Positions 32,358 through 42,291 of a stretch of 64,000 nt of DNA are shown here, piece after piece. The DNA lies in contig NZ_VPFD01000030.1 in NCBI RefSeq assembly GCF_008014745.1, forward strand, positions 57,738 through 121,737. Reading direction: 5' to 3'. The first letter of the stretch is position 1, and the number at the start of each line of letters is the position of its first letter. Made by a program: the position numbers and the translations under genes. Under the pieces are notes generated by a model, which saw only the letters and a list, made by a program, of their open reading frames with translations, did not search any database and was not told the origin of the DNA. Source of the DNA: Massilia arenae (GTDB taxonomy: Bacteria > Pseudomonadota > Gammaproteobacteria > Burkholderiales > Burkholderiaceae_D).

Positions 32358-34891
32358 GAGCTGCGGTTCCTTTGGCGGCCGTTGTCGGTATAGCTGAAAA
32401 ATTGCACGCTGATCTGCTCGGACAGGGCCGCACTGGTGCGTCCGATCCGGTCCAGCAGGCCGCCGAGCAGGGGGTTGCCGTGCTTCAGGTCAGTGTCAGG
32501 ATCGAGCGCGAGCAGCTCCTTCTTCAAGGGCGCCAGCATATGCGTGCCGCAGGGCCCCTGGGTTTGCTCGATCTTGGCCAGCGTGCCCAGGATGCCGTTG
32601 AGCTGGAAGACGATCGAGCGCGGATTGGTCTCGTCGAGCAGCAGCAGGTCGAGGACCGGCAGCCATTCGGGCTGGGCCCGGTAGCGGGCCCGGTAGGTGA
32701 TGATGCTGTCGGATAGCTCCAGCAGCCAGTCGAGGTTGCCGCTCCCGTTCATGGCGAGCGCGCGCTGCAGCACCACGCTCTGGAATTGCAGGCGCTCCAG
32801 GCGGCGTCCGATCGACATGAAACGCCAGCCAAGATCGCGCGTCATGCCGTCGAGGGCGAAGCCGGCCAGTGTCATCAGCGCGGCGGCGGCATCGTCGAGG
32901 ATCGTCATGACCCCCGACTGCGATGGCCGCTCGCCGGCGGAGGCTGGTTGCACCATCCGGTTCAGTGCACGCCAGTTATCGACCGAGAAGCGTTCGTGCA
33001 GCTGCCCGGCAAGCCGGTGCAACTGCTGCTGCTGCCGTGCCAGGCCGGGGACCGTGGGCGAGACGACCGCCGTCAGCAGGGCCGACTCGATCTCGGCATC
33101 GGTAAAGATGGGGCCGGTTTGGGTCGTGCCTGGCGTGGCCGGCTTCTTCCCTTCGTCGAGCAGGCCGAACCAGATGCACAGCGCCTCGACGGTCGGCCAT
33201 TCGGCGCCGCGCTGGTCGAAACGGACGTTGAACAAGAAATCGAGCGCGACCCGCAGCAGGCGGCAGATATTGTCGGTGCGTTCCGCATGGCGTCCGAACC
33301 ACAGCAGGTTTTCCGCCACGCGGCTAGACAGGTTGGTGTCTTCCCGCACCAGGTCGCGGCCCGAGATGCTGCGCTGCTGCAGGCGGTGCACTTCGACCCT
33401 GGCGCGCGCCTGGACCCAGGTGTCCTTGCTGGCGCCGCCCATCTGCATCGTCAGCACCCGCGCATCCGGCCCGGTAGCCACCCGGGTCAGGCCGCCGGGC
33501 ATCACCACATAGCCGTTCGGGGTGGCGCAGGCAAACACCCGCAGGCCGACGGCGCGCGCCTCGAGGCCAGGCGCCGGCCCGTCCCGCCATACCGGCGATT
33601 GCGACAGCCGCACCAGTTCCTGGGCAATGTAATCGTTGGGATTGGCGCGCATCCTGGCGACGAAGGCCGCGCGCGCCTCGCCATCGAGGTCCTGGCCGAA
33701 CAGCGCAGCCTGCGGACGCTGTGAAAAGCTGGGCTTGATGACCAGGCGATCGAGCCTGGCGATGACGGTGTCCAGCGCGCTCGGCTCGCCGCACCACCAG
33801 GTGGCCACCGACGGCATTTTCAGGGGTTCGCCCAGCAGGCGCTTCGACAGCGTCGGCAGGAAGCCGAGCAGGGCGCCCGATTCGAGCAGGCTCGAGCCGA
33901 GGCTGTTGGCGACCAGCACATTGCCGCGCATGGCGGCCTGGGTCAGCCCCGCCACGCCCAGCAGCGAGTGCTGCAGTTCGAGCGGATCGCACGATTCGTC
34001 GTCGACCCGGCGCATGATCACGTGTACCCGGTGCAGGCCGGCCAGGGTCTTGAGGTACACCACCCCGTCGCGCACCGTCAGGTCGCCGCCTTCGACCAGC
34101 GGCAGGCCGAGATAGCGCGCCAGGTAGGCCTGTTCGTAGTAGCTCTGGCTGCGCGGGCCTGGCGTGAGCAGCACGATCAGCGGCGCCTCGCCCTCGCGCA
34201 GCGGCGCGGGATGGTCGCCGGTCGCCGCGCACATGCGCCCCCAGTGCACCAGGCTGTCGTGCATGGTGCGGAAGAACCTGCCGAGAGGCTGCACCTTCAG
34301 TTCGCGCAGCAGGTCGGGGAAGGTGGGGGCGATGATGGCGCGGTTTTCCAGCGCATAGCCGGCGCCGAACGGCGCCTGGGTGCGGTCGGCCATGACCCAC
34401 CAGCGGCCATCGGGCGCGCGCGCGAGGTCGACCGCATAGAAATGCAGGGCGACGTCGTCATGGTGCCGCATGCCGTGGCAAGGGCGCAAGAAGCCGGCAT
34501 GGCCGTCGACCAGCGCCGGCGGCAGCAGGCCCTCGTGCAGCATCTCCTGCTTGCCGTACACGTCGCCCAGAATCTTGTTGAGCAAGGTGGCGCGCTGGAT
34601 CACGGCCGCCTCGATGCCGCTCCATTCCTCATGCGGAAGGATCAGCGGCAGCACGTTCAGGTCCCATGGCCGCTGCTTGCCGTGGGCGTCGGCGGCGACG
34701 TTATAGGTCACGCCGTTCTCGCGCACCTGGCGCTGCACCATCTCGCGCCGCTGGCGCATCATGCCCGGCGCTTCCTGCTCCAGGTTGGCTAGCAGCGCAC
34801 GCCAGTGGGCACGCGGCGCTTTCGCCGCGTCGAGCATTTCATCGAAACCGTCCGATGCGGCGAGATAATGGGCTAGTAACTGGTTGGACAT
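32354..34891 (-). CDS. Circularly permuted ATP-grasp fused to alpha-E domain
   Basis: The 845-residue protein begins with a circularly permuted ATP-grasp type 2 domain (about residues 60-480; VTYNVAADAHGKQRPWDLNV, LLTPGPRSQSYYEQAYLARY, VMPGGLTRVATGPDA) and ends with an all-helical alpha-E domain (about 515-830; NLLWFGRHAERTDNICRLLRV, GWRFMSIGRRLERLQFQ). The two domains occur as separate genes at 38451-40890. ATP-grasp/alpha-E/transglutaminase sets were proposed by comparative genomics to ligate amino acids or peptides. ATG start at 34891, chosen over an upstream TTG. It sits 34 bp after the DUF2126 gene. Confidence 0.88.
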   Translation of the reverse strand: MSNQLLAHYLAASDGFDEMLDAAKAPRAHWRALLANLEQEAPGMMRQRREMVQRQVRENGVTYNVAADAHGKQRPWDLNVLPLILPHEEWSGIEAAVIQRATLLNKILGDVYGKQEMLHEGLLPPALVDGHAGFLRPCHGMRHHDDVALHFYAVDLARAPDGRWWVMADRTQAPFGAGYALENRAIIAPTFPDLLRELKVQPLGRFFRTMHDSLVHWGRMCAATGDHPAPLREGEAPLIVLLTPGPRSQSYYEQAYLARYLGLPLVEGGDLTVRDGVVYLKTLAGLHRVHVIMRRVDDESCDPLELQHSLLGVAGLTQAAMRGNVLVANSLGSSLLESGALLGFLPTLSKRLLGEPLKMPSVATWWCGEPSALDTVIARLDRLVIKPSFSQRPQAALFGQDLDGEARAAFVARMRANPNDYIAQELVRLSQSPVWRDGPAPGLEARAVGLRVFACATPNGYVVMPGGLTRVATGPDARVLTMQMGGASKDTWVQARARVEVHRLQQRSISGRDLVREDTNLSSRVAENLLWFGRHAERTDNICRLLRVALDFLFNVRFDQRGAEWPTVEALCIWFGLLDEGKKPATPGTTQTGPIFTDAEIESALLTAVVSPTVPGLARQQQQLHRLAGQLHERFSVDNWRALNRMVQPASAGERPSQSGVMTILDDAAAALMTLAGFALDGMTRDLGWRFMSIGRRLERLQFQSVVLQRALAMNGSGNLDWLLELSDSIITYRARYRAQPEWLPVLDLLLLDETNPRSIVFQLNGILGTLAKIEQTQGPCGTHMLAPLKKELLALDPDTDLKHGNPLLGGLLDRIGRTSAALSEQISVQFFSYTDNGRQRNRSS

Positions 34892-34925
34892 GAAGGCAGC
34901 AATACGTTTGGTACGAAACAATAGG

Positions 34926-37900
34926 TCAAACCGGCTGCCAGCGCAAATCCAGTGTCATCGGGAAGCCCGGATTGGGCTCCTCCTTGCGTACCGTGAACGG
35001 GCCCGGCGTATGGCCATGCGGCCAGAACCGCGCAACCCGGCGCGCCTCGGCGGCGTTGGCATTGACCGGCGAGCCGGTTTCGTTGCGCCCGCCCGGATGC
35101 ACCACATGATAGGTGCAGCCGCCGATCGAGCGGCCATTCCAGGTGTCGACCAGGTCGAAGACGAGCGGGGCCTGCACCTTGATGCTGGGGTGCAGCGCCG
35201 ACCACGGGCTCCAGGCCCGGAAACGCACGCCGGCCACGTACTCGCCCGGCACGCCGGTCGGCTGCAGGGGCAGCATGCGGCCGTTGCAGGCCACCACGTG
35301 GCGGCCGTCGGTCAGGCCGGTGACCTTCAGCTGCATGCGCTCGACCGACGAATCGACATAGCGCGCGGTACCGCCGGCCGAGACTTCCTCGCCCAGCACA
35401 TTCCACGGCTCGATCGCCTGGCGCAACTCCATCTCGACGCCCTCGTAGACGACGCTGCCGAAGCGCGGGAAGCGGAACTCGATGAAGGGATCGAACCAGC
35501 GGTCTTCGAAGGCATAGCCGGCCGCGCGCAGGTCGCGCGCGACGTCGCGGATATCCTGGGCGACGAAATGCGGCAGCATCCAGCGGTCGTGCAGGGCGGT
35601 GCCCCAGTGCACCAGACGGGCCTGGCAGGGCTCGCGCCAGAAGCGCGCGACCAGCGCGCGCAGCAGCAGCATCTGCAGCAGGCTCATGCGTTCGTGGGGC
35701 GGCATCTCGAAGGCGCGGAATTCCACCAGTCCCAGGCGGCCGGTGGGGCCGTCCGGCGAATACAGCTTGTCGATCGAAAATTCGGCGCGGTGCGTATTGC
35801 CGGTCAGGTCGACCAGCAGGTTGCGCAGCAGGCGGTCGACCATCCACGGCTTGTCGCCCGGGTGCAGGGTGGGCAGCACCTGGTCCATTTGCTGGAAGGC
35901 GATCGCCAGCTCGTACAGATTGTCGTCGCGCGCCTCGTCGACCCGCGGCGCCTGGCTGGTCGGCCCGATGAAGGTGCCCGAGAACAGGTAGGACAGGGCG
36001 GGATGCACCTGCCAATAGGTGATCAGGCTCTTGAGCAGGTCGGGCCGGCGCAGCATCGGGCTGTCGTCGACGCTGGCGCCGCCCAGGGTGGCGTGGTTGC
36101 CGCCGCCGGTGCCGGTGTGGCGGCCATCGTGCATGAATTTCTCGGTGCCCAGGCGCGTCAGGCGCGCTTCCTGGTACAGGGTCGTCACGTTGTGCACCAG
36201 CTCATTCCAGGTGGCGGCCGGATGGATATTGACTTCGATGACGCCAGGGTCGGGCGTGACGCTGAGCAGCTTGATGCGCGGGTCTCGCGGCGGCGCATAG
36301 CCTTCGATCCGCAGCTTCATCTTGAGCCTGGCGGCCGTGGTTTCGACCGCACTGACCAGCGCCAGGTAATCCTCGATGCGCTTTTGCGGCGGCATGAACA
36401 CATACAGGCGTCCGGCGCGCACTTCGACGCACAGCGCGGTGTGGATCACGTCGCGCGCGGCCGGTTCGGCTGGCGCGGCCGGCGTAACCGGTTTGCCGGC
36501 CCTGGCGGCCTTGTCCGCCGATTTGCCGGCGGCCAGGCCCAGCACCGGGCGCCGGTCCTTCTTCACGGCCGGCAAGGCGGCGCGCGGCGCGAACGGATCG
36601 ACATCGAACCCGGGATCGCGTTCTTCGGGCAGCACCCACGGCAGCGTGGCCAGCGGCAGGCGCAGGCCGATCGGCGAATCGCCCTCGAGCAGGTACAGGT
36701 TTTCGCGCCGCAGCGGCCAGGGCGAGGTGCGCCAGCTGGTACCGAGCATGACGGCCGGGTCGTATTCCTTCGCCTGCAGCGGCAGCACATAGCCGGCCAC
36801 CTGGCCCAGGCCGCGCTCGAGCAGGCGCGCCAGCCGGCGCCGTTCCTCCGGCGCCGTGAGGTCGGCTTGCAAGGGATCGAGGTTGCGCGGCAGCGCCTGC
36901 TCGCGCTGGGCCTGCAGCAGCACGTCTTCATAGGCCGCGATGGCGCTGCCCGCCGGCAGGCCGAGCGACTTGACCAGCTCGACGATGAAGTGGCCGGCTT
37001 CCTCGCTGCCATAGCCATCGTCGATGTATTCGTCCGAGAACAGGGACGGATCGAGCCATATCGGCTGGCCGTCGACGCGCCAGAAGATATTCAGGGCCCA
37101 GCGCGGCAGCGGCTCGCCCGGATACCATTTGCCCTGGCCATAGTGCAGCATGCCGCCCGGCGCGAAGTGGTTTTTCAGCCGGTGCATCAGATTGCCGGCC
37201 AGTTCGCGCTTCTTGTCGCCGTGCGCCAGGGTATTCCATTCCGGCCCGTCCATATCGTCGATCGAGACGAAGGTGGGCTCGCCGCCCTGGGTCAGGCGCA
37301 CGTCCTGTGCCAGCAGATCGGCATCGACCTGCTGGCCGAGACGGTCGATGGCCTGCCAGTCGGTTTCCGTGTATGGCTTGCTAACGCGCGGGTCTTCATG
37401 GATGCGGGTGACCGTCATCTCGTGGATGAAGGTGACCTCGGCCTGGTCGCTGAAGCCCGTCACCGGCGCCGCCGACGAGGGGAGCGCGGTGCAGGCCAGT
37501 GGGATATGGCCTTCGCCCGCCAGCATGCCCGAGGTTGGATCGAGTCCGATCCAGCCGGCGCCGGGAATGTAGACCTCGGTCCAGGCATGCAGGTCGGTGA
37601 AGTCCTCGAGGGGGCCGCTCGGACCGTCAAGTGCTTCCTGGTCGGCGCGCAGCTGGATCAGGTAGCCCGAGACGAAGCGCGCCGCCAGCCCCATTTCGCG
37701 CAGGATCTGTACCAGCAGCCAGCCGGTGTCGCGGCACGAGCCGGAACACTTTTCCAGTGTGTCTTCCGGCGTCTGCACGCCTGGCTCCATCCGCAACAGG
37801 TAGGCGATATCGCGCTGCAGGCGCTGGTTGATCGCCACCAGGAAATCGTTGGTATTCATCGGCTGCGCCAGCAGCTCGCGCCGCGCCGCCTCCACCCAGG

Positions 37901-38285
37901 CCAGCAGGCGGGGACCGGGCGGCTCGGCCTGGGCATACGCGCTCAGCTCCGCCTTCAGTTGCGCCGGATAGGCGAAGGGGAAATTCTCGGCATAACTCTC
38001 GATGAAGAAATCGAAGGGATTGATGACGGTCATGTCGGCAACCAGGTCGACCGTGAACTCGAGTGTGTCCGTTTTTTCCGGGAACACGAAACGGCCGATG
38101 TAATTGCCGTATGGGTCTTGCTGCCAGTTGATGAAATGCTCTTGCGGCAGCACCGACAGCGAATACGCCAGGATCGGGGTACGCGCATGCGGCGCCGGAC
38201 GCAGGCGCACTTCATGCGGCGAGAGCGCGACTTGCCGGTCATAGCGGTAGCTGGTCTTGTGGTGCAGCGCGATACGGATAGCCAT
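34926..38285 (-). CDS. DUF2126 transglutaminase-like protein
   Basis: The 1119-residue protein starts with a transglutaminase-like half: IRIALHHKTSYRYDRQVALS, the triad Cys184 (EKCSGSCRDTGWLL), His233 (DLHAWTEVYI) and Asp249 (GWIGLDPTSG). The C-terminal half is DUF2126 (about 450-1110), with GTGGGNHATLGGASVDDSPM and FRAFEMPPHERMSLLQMLLLRALVARF. The latter resembles the glutamine-synthetase-like COOH-NH2 ligase fold by published comparison; I see only the motifs. It heads the minus-strand operon and is divergent from the second ATP-grasp gene, with a 165-bp shared promoter region. Confidence 0.9.
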   Translation of the reverse strand: MAIRIALHHKTSYRYDRQVALSPHEVRLRPAPHARTPILAYSLSVLPQEHFINWQQDPYGNYIGRFVFPEKTDTLEFTVDLVADMTVINPFDFFIESYAENFPFAYPAQLKAELSAYAQAEPPGPRLLAWVEAARRELLAQPMNTNDFLVAINQRLQRDIAYLLRMEPGVQTPEDTLEKCSGSCRDTGWLLVQILREMGLAARFVSGYLIQLRADQEALDGPSGPLEDFTDLHAWTEVYIPGAGWIGLDPTSGMLAGEGHIPLACTALPSSAAPVTGFSDQAEVTFIHEMTVTRIHEDPRVSKPYTETDWQAIDRLGQQVDADLLAQDVRLTQGGEPTFVSIDDMDGPEWNTLAHGDKKRELAGNLMHRLKNHFAPGGMLHYGQGKWYPGEPLPRWALNIFWRVDGQPIWLDPSLFSDEYIDDGYGSEEAGHFIVELVKSLGLPAGSAIAAYEDVLLQAQREQALPRNLDPLQADLTAPEERRRLARLLERGLGQVAGYVLPLQAKEYDPAVMLGTSWRTSPWPLRRENLYLLEGDSPIGLRLPLATLPWVLPEERDPGFDVDPFAPRAALPAVKKDRRPVLGLAAGKSADKAARAGKPVTPAAPAEPAARDVIHTALCVEVRAGRLYVFMPPQKRIEDYLALVSAVETTAARLKMKLRIEGYAPPRDPRIKLLSVTPDPGVIEVNIHPAATWNELVHNVTTLYQEARLTRLGTEKFMHDGRHTGTGGGNHATLGGASVDDSPMLRRPDLLKSLITYWQVHPALSYLFSGTFIGPTSQAPRVDEARDDNLYELAIAFQQMDQVLPTLHPGDKPWMVDRLLRNLLVDLTGNTHRAEFSIDKLYSPDGPTGRLGLVEFRAFEMPPHERMSLLQMLLLRALVARFWREPCQARLVHWGTALHDRWMLPHFVAQDIRDVARDLRAAGYAFEDRWFDPFIEFRFPRFGSVVYEGVEMELRQAIEPWNVLGEEVSAGGTARYVDSSVERMQLKVTGLTDGRHVVACNGRMLPLQPTGVPGEYVAGVRFRAWSPWSALHPSIKVQAPLVFDLVDTWNGRSIGGCTYHVVHPGGRNETGSPVNANAAEARRVARFWPHGHTPGPFTVRKEEPNPGFPMTLDLRWQPV

Positions 38286-38450
38286 GCGGGAGTGCCTTTA
38301 TAGGAGAGGTCACGAACGATACCAGCACCGTCGATGCATGCCTGTTTCAACAGTATTTAAGCATGATTCATACCCGCAATATAATGCGTTCGTGCGGCGT
38401 CGCCCCAGCTGGCACGTTTCTTGATTGCACTTATGCCACTGGAGGATCCG

Positions 38451-39863
38451 ATGCCGAAATTTTACGATGAAATGTATTCCGCTGCGGCAACTGCACGGCC
38501 TCACTATGACGCGTTCGCGCGCTGGCTTGCCCTGCAATCGCCGCAACTGATCGCGCAAAAGCGGGCCGAGGCCGAGCTGACCTTCCAGCGCGTGGGAATC
38601 ACCTTCGCCGTCTACGGCGACAACGCCGGCAAGGAGCGGCTGATCCCCTTCGACATCATTCCGCGCGTGATCGACGCCGCCGAATGGGCCAAGCTGCAGG
38701 CCGGCCTGGTGCAACGGGTGACCGCGCTGAACCGTTTCCTGCACGACGTCTACCACGACCAGGATATCCTGAAGGCGGGCATCATCCCGCCCGAACAGAT
38801 CCTGAACAATGCGCAGTACCGGCCCGCCATGCAGGGCGTCAGGGTGCCTTCGAATATCTATGCCCATATCGCCGGGGTCGACATCGTGCGCGCGGGCGAG
38901 GGCGAGTTCTATGTTTTGGAGGACAATCTGCGGGTGCCTTCCGGGGTGTCGTACATGCTGGAAAACCGCAAGATGATGATGCGGCTGTTTCCCGCCCTGT
39001 TCGCGAGCAACCGCGTGGCGCCGGTCGAGCACTATCCCGACCTGCTGCTCGACAACCTGCGCACCGTGGCGCCGCACGGCCTCGACGATCCGACCGTGGT
39101 CGTGCTCACGCCGGGCATGCATAACTCGGCCTATTTCGAACACGCTTTCCTGGCCCAGCAGATGGGGGTGGCGCTGGTGCAGGGGCAAGACCTGTACGTC
39201 AGCGACGACACCGTCTATATGCGCACCACGCGCGGGCCGAAGCAGGTCGACGTCATCTATCGCCGCATCGACGACGACTACCTCGATCCACGCGCCTTCC
39301 GCACCGAGTCCACCCTGGGCGTGCCGGGCCTGCTCGACGCGGTGCGCGCCGGACGGGTTGGCCTCGCCAACGCCATCGGCACCGGGGTGGCCGACGACAA
39401 GTCGATCTATCCCTACGTGCCGGACATGATCGAGTTCTACCTGGGTGAAAAGCCGATCCTGAACAACGTGCCGACTTACCAGTGCAGGAAGAAAGAAGAT
39501 CTCGCGTACACGCTGTCCCGGCTGCCCGAGCTGGTGGTCAAGGAAGTGCACGGCGCGGGCGGCTACGGCATGCTGGTCGGGCCGGCCTCGACCCACGCCG
39601 AGATCGAGGCCTTCCGCGAGCGCCTGCTGGCCAACCCGGACGGCTATATCGCCCAGCCCACGCTGGCCTTGTCGGCTTGCCCGACCTATGTCGAGGCGGG
39701 CATCGCGCCGCGCCACATCGACCTGCGGCCCTTCGTCTTGTCGGGCAAGACGGTGTCGATGGTGCCGGGCGGCCTGACCCGGGTGGCGCTGCAGGAAGGT
39801 TCGCTGGTGGTCAATTCGTCGCAGGGCGGCGGCACCAAGGACACCTGGATTTTGGAGAACTAG
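38451..39863 (+). CDS. Circularly permuted ATP-grasp type 2 protein
   Basis: The 470-residue protein is a stand-alone ATP-grasp of the circularly permuted type: AGEGEFYVLEDNLRVPSGVS, VVVLTPGMHNSAYFEHAFLA, VVKEVHGAGGYGMLVGPA and VSMVPGGLTRVALQEGS. A TYxxxGITFAVYGDNAGKERLIPFDIIPR-like N-terminal stretch is present. It is one residue gap from the alpha-E gene downstream (stop at 39863, ATG at 39865), so they are a two-gene unit. A GGAGG site at 38441-38445 fixes the start. It probably activates a carboxylate with ATP to form an amide. Confidence 0.9.
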   Translation: MPKFYDEMYSAAATARPHYDAFARWLALQSPQLIAQKRAEAELTFQRVGITFAVYGDNAGKERLIPFDIIPRVIDAAEWAKLQAGLVQRVTALNRFLHDVYHDQDILKAGIIPPEQILNNAQYRPAMQGVRVPSNIYAHIAGVDIVRAGEGEFYVLEDNLRVPSGVSYMLENRKMMMRLFPALFASNRVAPVEHYPDLLLDNLRTVAPHGLDDPTVVVLTPGMHNSAYFEHAFLAQQMGVALVQGQDLYVSDDTVYMRTTRGPKQVDVIYRRIDDDYLDPRAFRTESTLGVPGLLDAVRAGRVGLANAIGTGVADDKSIYPYVPDMIEFYLGEKPILNNVPTYQCRKKEDLAYTLSRLPELVVKEVHGAGGYGMLVGPASTHAEIEAFRERLLANPDGYIAQPTLALSACPTYVEAGIAPRHIDLRPFVLSGKTVSMVPGGLTRVALQEGSLVVNSSQGGGTKDTWILEN

Positions 39864-39864
39864 C

Positions 39865-40890
39865 ATGTTGAGCCGCACCGCAGATCATTTGTTCTGGATG
39901 GCCCGCTACACCGAGCGGGCCGAAAACACGGCCCGCATGCTCGATGTCCGGGTCCAGTATTCGCTGATGCCGCAGTCGGCGCAGGCCGAGCAGCAGGGCT
40001 GGCGCAGCATGCTGGGGGTGTCCGAGCTGGAGGCGCAGTTCGAGGCCAAGTACCCGGCGCTCACGCAAGCGAACGTGATCGACTTCATGGTCCGCGATCC
40101 GGACAACCCGTCCTCGATCACCAGCTGCCTGCGCGCATCCCGCGAGAACGCGCGCGCCGTGCGCGGCTCCCTGACCACCGAGGTATGGGAAACCGAGAAC
40201 ACGACCTGGCTGATGCTGCAGCAGCATCTCGGCAAGCGCACCTTCGAGCACGATCCCGGCCAGTTCCTGGAATGGGTCAAGTACCGCTCGCACCTGTCGC
40301 GCGGCGTCACGCTGGGCACCATGCTCCAGGACGAGGCGTTCAACTTCATCCGCCTCGGCACCTTCCTGGAACGGGCCGACAACACGGCGCGCATCCTCGA
40401 CGTCAAGTTCAGGTTCGGGGCGCACGATGCGGTCCAGGCCGGGACGCAGGCGGAGTTCTACCAGCTTGCGGCGCTGCTGCGCTCGGTGTCCGCCTTCGAG
40501 ACCTACCGCAAGGTCTATCGGGATGCCATCACCTCAAAGCGGGTGGCCGAACTATTGATCCTGCAAGAGAAAATGCCGCGCTCGCTGGTGGCGTGCATCG
40601 CCGCGGTGGTGGCCAACCTGAAGGATGTGCGCAATGCGCAGTCGCACGATACCGAGCGCCTGGCCATGGAACTGTACGCCATGCTGCAGTCGGCCCCGAT
40701 CAGCGACATCCTCGAAGAAGGCCTGCACGCCTTCCTGACCCGCTTCCTGGCGTCGGTCGACGCACTGGGCAACGGCATCAGCCGCGACTTCCTGATCCCG
40801 ATCGAGCCGGTTCCTTCCGAAGAGGGACAGACCCAATCCCAGACGCAGACCCTGGGCGGGATGACGCAAACCCAGACCCAGACGGCGTGA
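39865..40890 (+). CDS. Alpha-E domain protein
   Basis: The 341-residue helical protein begins MLSRTADHLFWMARYTERAE, the diagnostic alpha-E start, and continues with LGTFLERADNTARILDVKF near 165-185. Alpha-E proteins always accompany ATP-grasp partners, but their own reaction is unknown; an amidoligase or scaffold role was proposed. The last 25 residues are a low-complexity Gln/Thr tail (TQSQTQTLGGMTQTQTQT), not part of the family domain. It ends 76 bp before the converging zinc-ribbon peptidase gene. Confidence 0.88.
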   Translation: MLSRTADHLFWMARYTERAENTARMLDVRVQYSLMPQSAQAEQQGWRSMLGVSELEAQFEAKYPALTQANVIDFMVRDPDNPSSITSCLRASRENARAVRGSLTTEVWETENTTWLMLQQHLGKRTFEHDPGQFLEWVKYRSHLSRGVTLGTMLQDEAFNFIRLGTFLERADNTARILDVKFRFGAHDAVQAGTQAEFYQLAALLRSVSAFETYRKVYRDAITSKRVAELLILQEKMPRSLVACIAAVVANLKDVRNAQSHDTERLAMELYAMLQSAPISDILEEGLHAFLTRFLASVDALGNGISRDFLIPIEPVPSEEGQTQSQTQTLGGMTQTQTQTA

Positions 40891-40916
40891 CGAGGTGCAC
40901 CGGCATGGCGCGCGCC

Positions 40917-40943
40917 GCACCGTTTTGAGGAAAACGGCGGTGC
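40917..40943. terminator. Hairpin between alpha-E and peptidase genes
   Basis: GCACCGTTTT-GAGG-AAAACGGCGGTGC folds into a near-perfect stem in the 76-bp gap between two converging genes. The symmetric T and A tracts fit a bidirectional stop. Confidence 0.55.
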
Positions 40944-40966
40944 AGGCTTCATGACGGTGCGTCGTC

Positions 40967-42085
40967 TCAGGTGCCCGGCGTGGCAGGCGCCGGCGTCGCG
41001 GCCGGCTTGACCGGCGCCGTCGCTTGCTTGATCTGGGCGCGCACGACGAGGTGCACGAAGTGCAGCTTTTCCAGTACCGGTGGGCTGAGCGTGAACGGGT
41101 AGGAGTCCGGCATCCCGATGCTGCGATTCAGGCTGTTGAGCACGTAAGTCAGCGCGAACCAGTCGCTCAGGGTATCGTCGAACGCGTCCGTCCTGGTCGG
41201 CAAGGTGATGCCGTCGAGCGCAGGCTCGTCGGCCTTGCGCGGCTTGAGCTGCAGGCCGCAGGAGTGCGCCGTCTCCAGCGTATCGATCATGTGGAGGTAA
41301 TGAGCCCAGGTCTCGGCCCAGTCTTCCCAAGGGTGTGAGCTGGCATAGCTGCTCACGAAACGCTCCGCCCAGTCCTCGGCCGGCCCATTCTCATAGTGAC
41401 GCTTCAGGCTCTCGCCGTAATCCTGGCGCTCGTCGCCGAACAGGGTGCGGTACTCGTCGATCCACGGGCTATTGGCCACCAGGCGGTCGAAATAGTAGTG
41501 GCCGCTTTCGTGACGGAAATGGCCCAGCAGCGTGCGATAGCGCTCGTGCATCTGCTCGCGCGTGCGTTCGCGCTCGGCCGGATCGGCTTCGGCGATGTTC
41601 AGGGTGATCACACCGTTGGCATGGCCGGTCATCACGCACTGGTCCGTTACGCCGTCTTCCAGGAACTGGAATGCAAGGCCGGTTTCCGGCTCGTCTTCCT
41701 TCGACGCCGGGGTGAGGTTCAGCGTCGCCAGCGAAAACAGCAGGCGGCGCTTAGCCGCTTCGAGACGCGCCCACAGGATGCGGTTTTTCTCGGAGGTCAG
41801 CGCCGGGATGATCACGGTCAGCTGGCACGAGGCACATAAATCGTGAGGGTCATCCGCAGGCAGCATCCAGTTGCATACATTGTGCTGAACATAGTTGCTG
41901 CATTGTTTATAGACCTTGCCGGCGTCGGTGCGGTTCAGGCTGCGCCACAGGCCGTCCTCGGTCTGTTCGAAGCTGTTGACGCTGCGCGTGGCCGGCTGGT
42001 AGCCCAGTGTGCTGTCGCAGTTGAAGCAAAGGGTGTTTTCAAAAAAAATCTGTTGTGAGCACTTGTCGCAGTGAAAGGTTTTCAT
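40967..42085 (-). CDS. Zinc-ribbon metallopeptidase-like protein
   Basis: The 372-residue protein starts with a zinc ribbon (Cys6, Cys9, Cys20, Cys23 in MKTFHCDKCSQQIFF and LCFNCDS) and a second Cys set (62, 71, 84, 87). The catalytic part has HESGHYYFDRLV (His192, Glu193, His196), a gluzincin-like HExxH, followed by AEDWAERFVSSYASSHPWED and WAETWAHYLHMIDT that may give the third ligand. It belongs to the putative zinc-binding peptidase family often next to ATP-grasp/alpha-E/transglutaminase genes. It converges on the alpha-E gene. The C-terminal tail is Pro/Ala-rich (TPAPATPGT). Confidence 0.87.
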   Translation of the reverse strand: MKTFHCDKCSQQIFFENTLCFNCDSTLGYQPATRSVNSFEQTEDGLWRSLNRTDAGKVYKQCSNYVQHNVCNWMLPADDPHDLCASCQLTVIIPALTSEKNRILWARLEAAKRRLLFSLATLNLTPASKEDEPETGLAFQFLEDGVTDQCVMTGHANGVITLNIAEADPAERERTREQMHERYRTLLGHFRHESGHYYFDRLVANSPWIDEYRTLFGDERQDYGESLKRHYENGPAEDWAERFVSSYASSHPWEDWAETWAHYLHMIDTLETAHSCGLQLKPRKADEPALDGITLPTRTDAFDDTLSDWFALTYVLNSLNRSIGMPDSYPFTLSPPVLEKLHFVHLVVRAQIKQATAPVKPAATPAPATPGT

Positions 42086-42291
42086 GGCAGAAATAAGAGT
42101 GGGCTGACGGGCGTATTCGATGTCAATAATCTAACAGCAAAACCGATCCCGGCAGGCACGTGTAAGACAACGCCGCATTAAGGTGGAAGGGAATGAGGGA
42201 AAGAAGCACCTGGCGGTGCTGGGAATGAAGGTGGTCGCACTGGATCGCGACCAAGCGCACACACCATGCTTTGGAAAAGTTCAACCAAGTG

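Noticed and set aside
34884..38303. A 1139-codon plus-strand frame opposite the DUF2126 gene
   Set aside because: It is the antisense shadow of a recognised transglutaminase gene in GC-rich DNA; its translation is low-complexity His/Gln/Arg/Ala-rich and matches no family.
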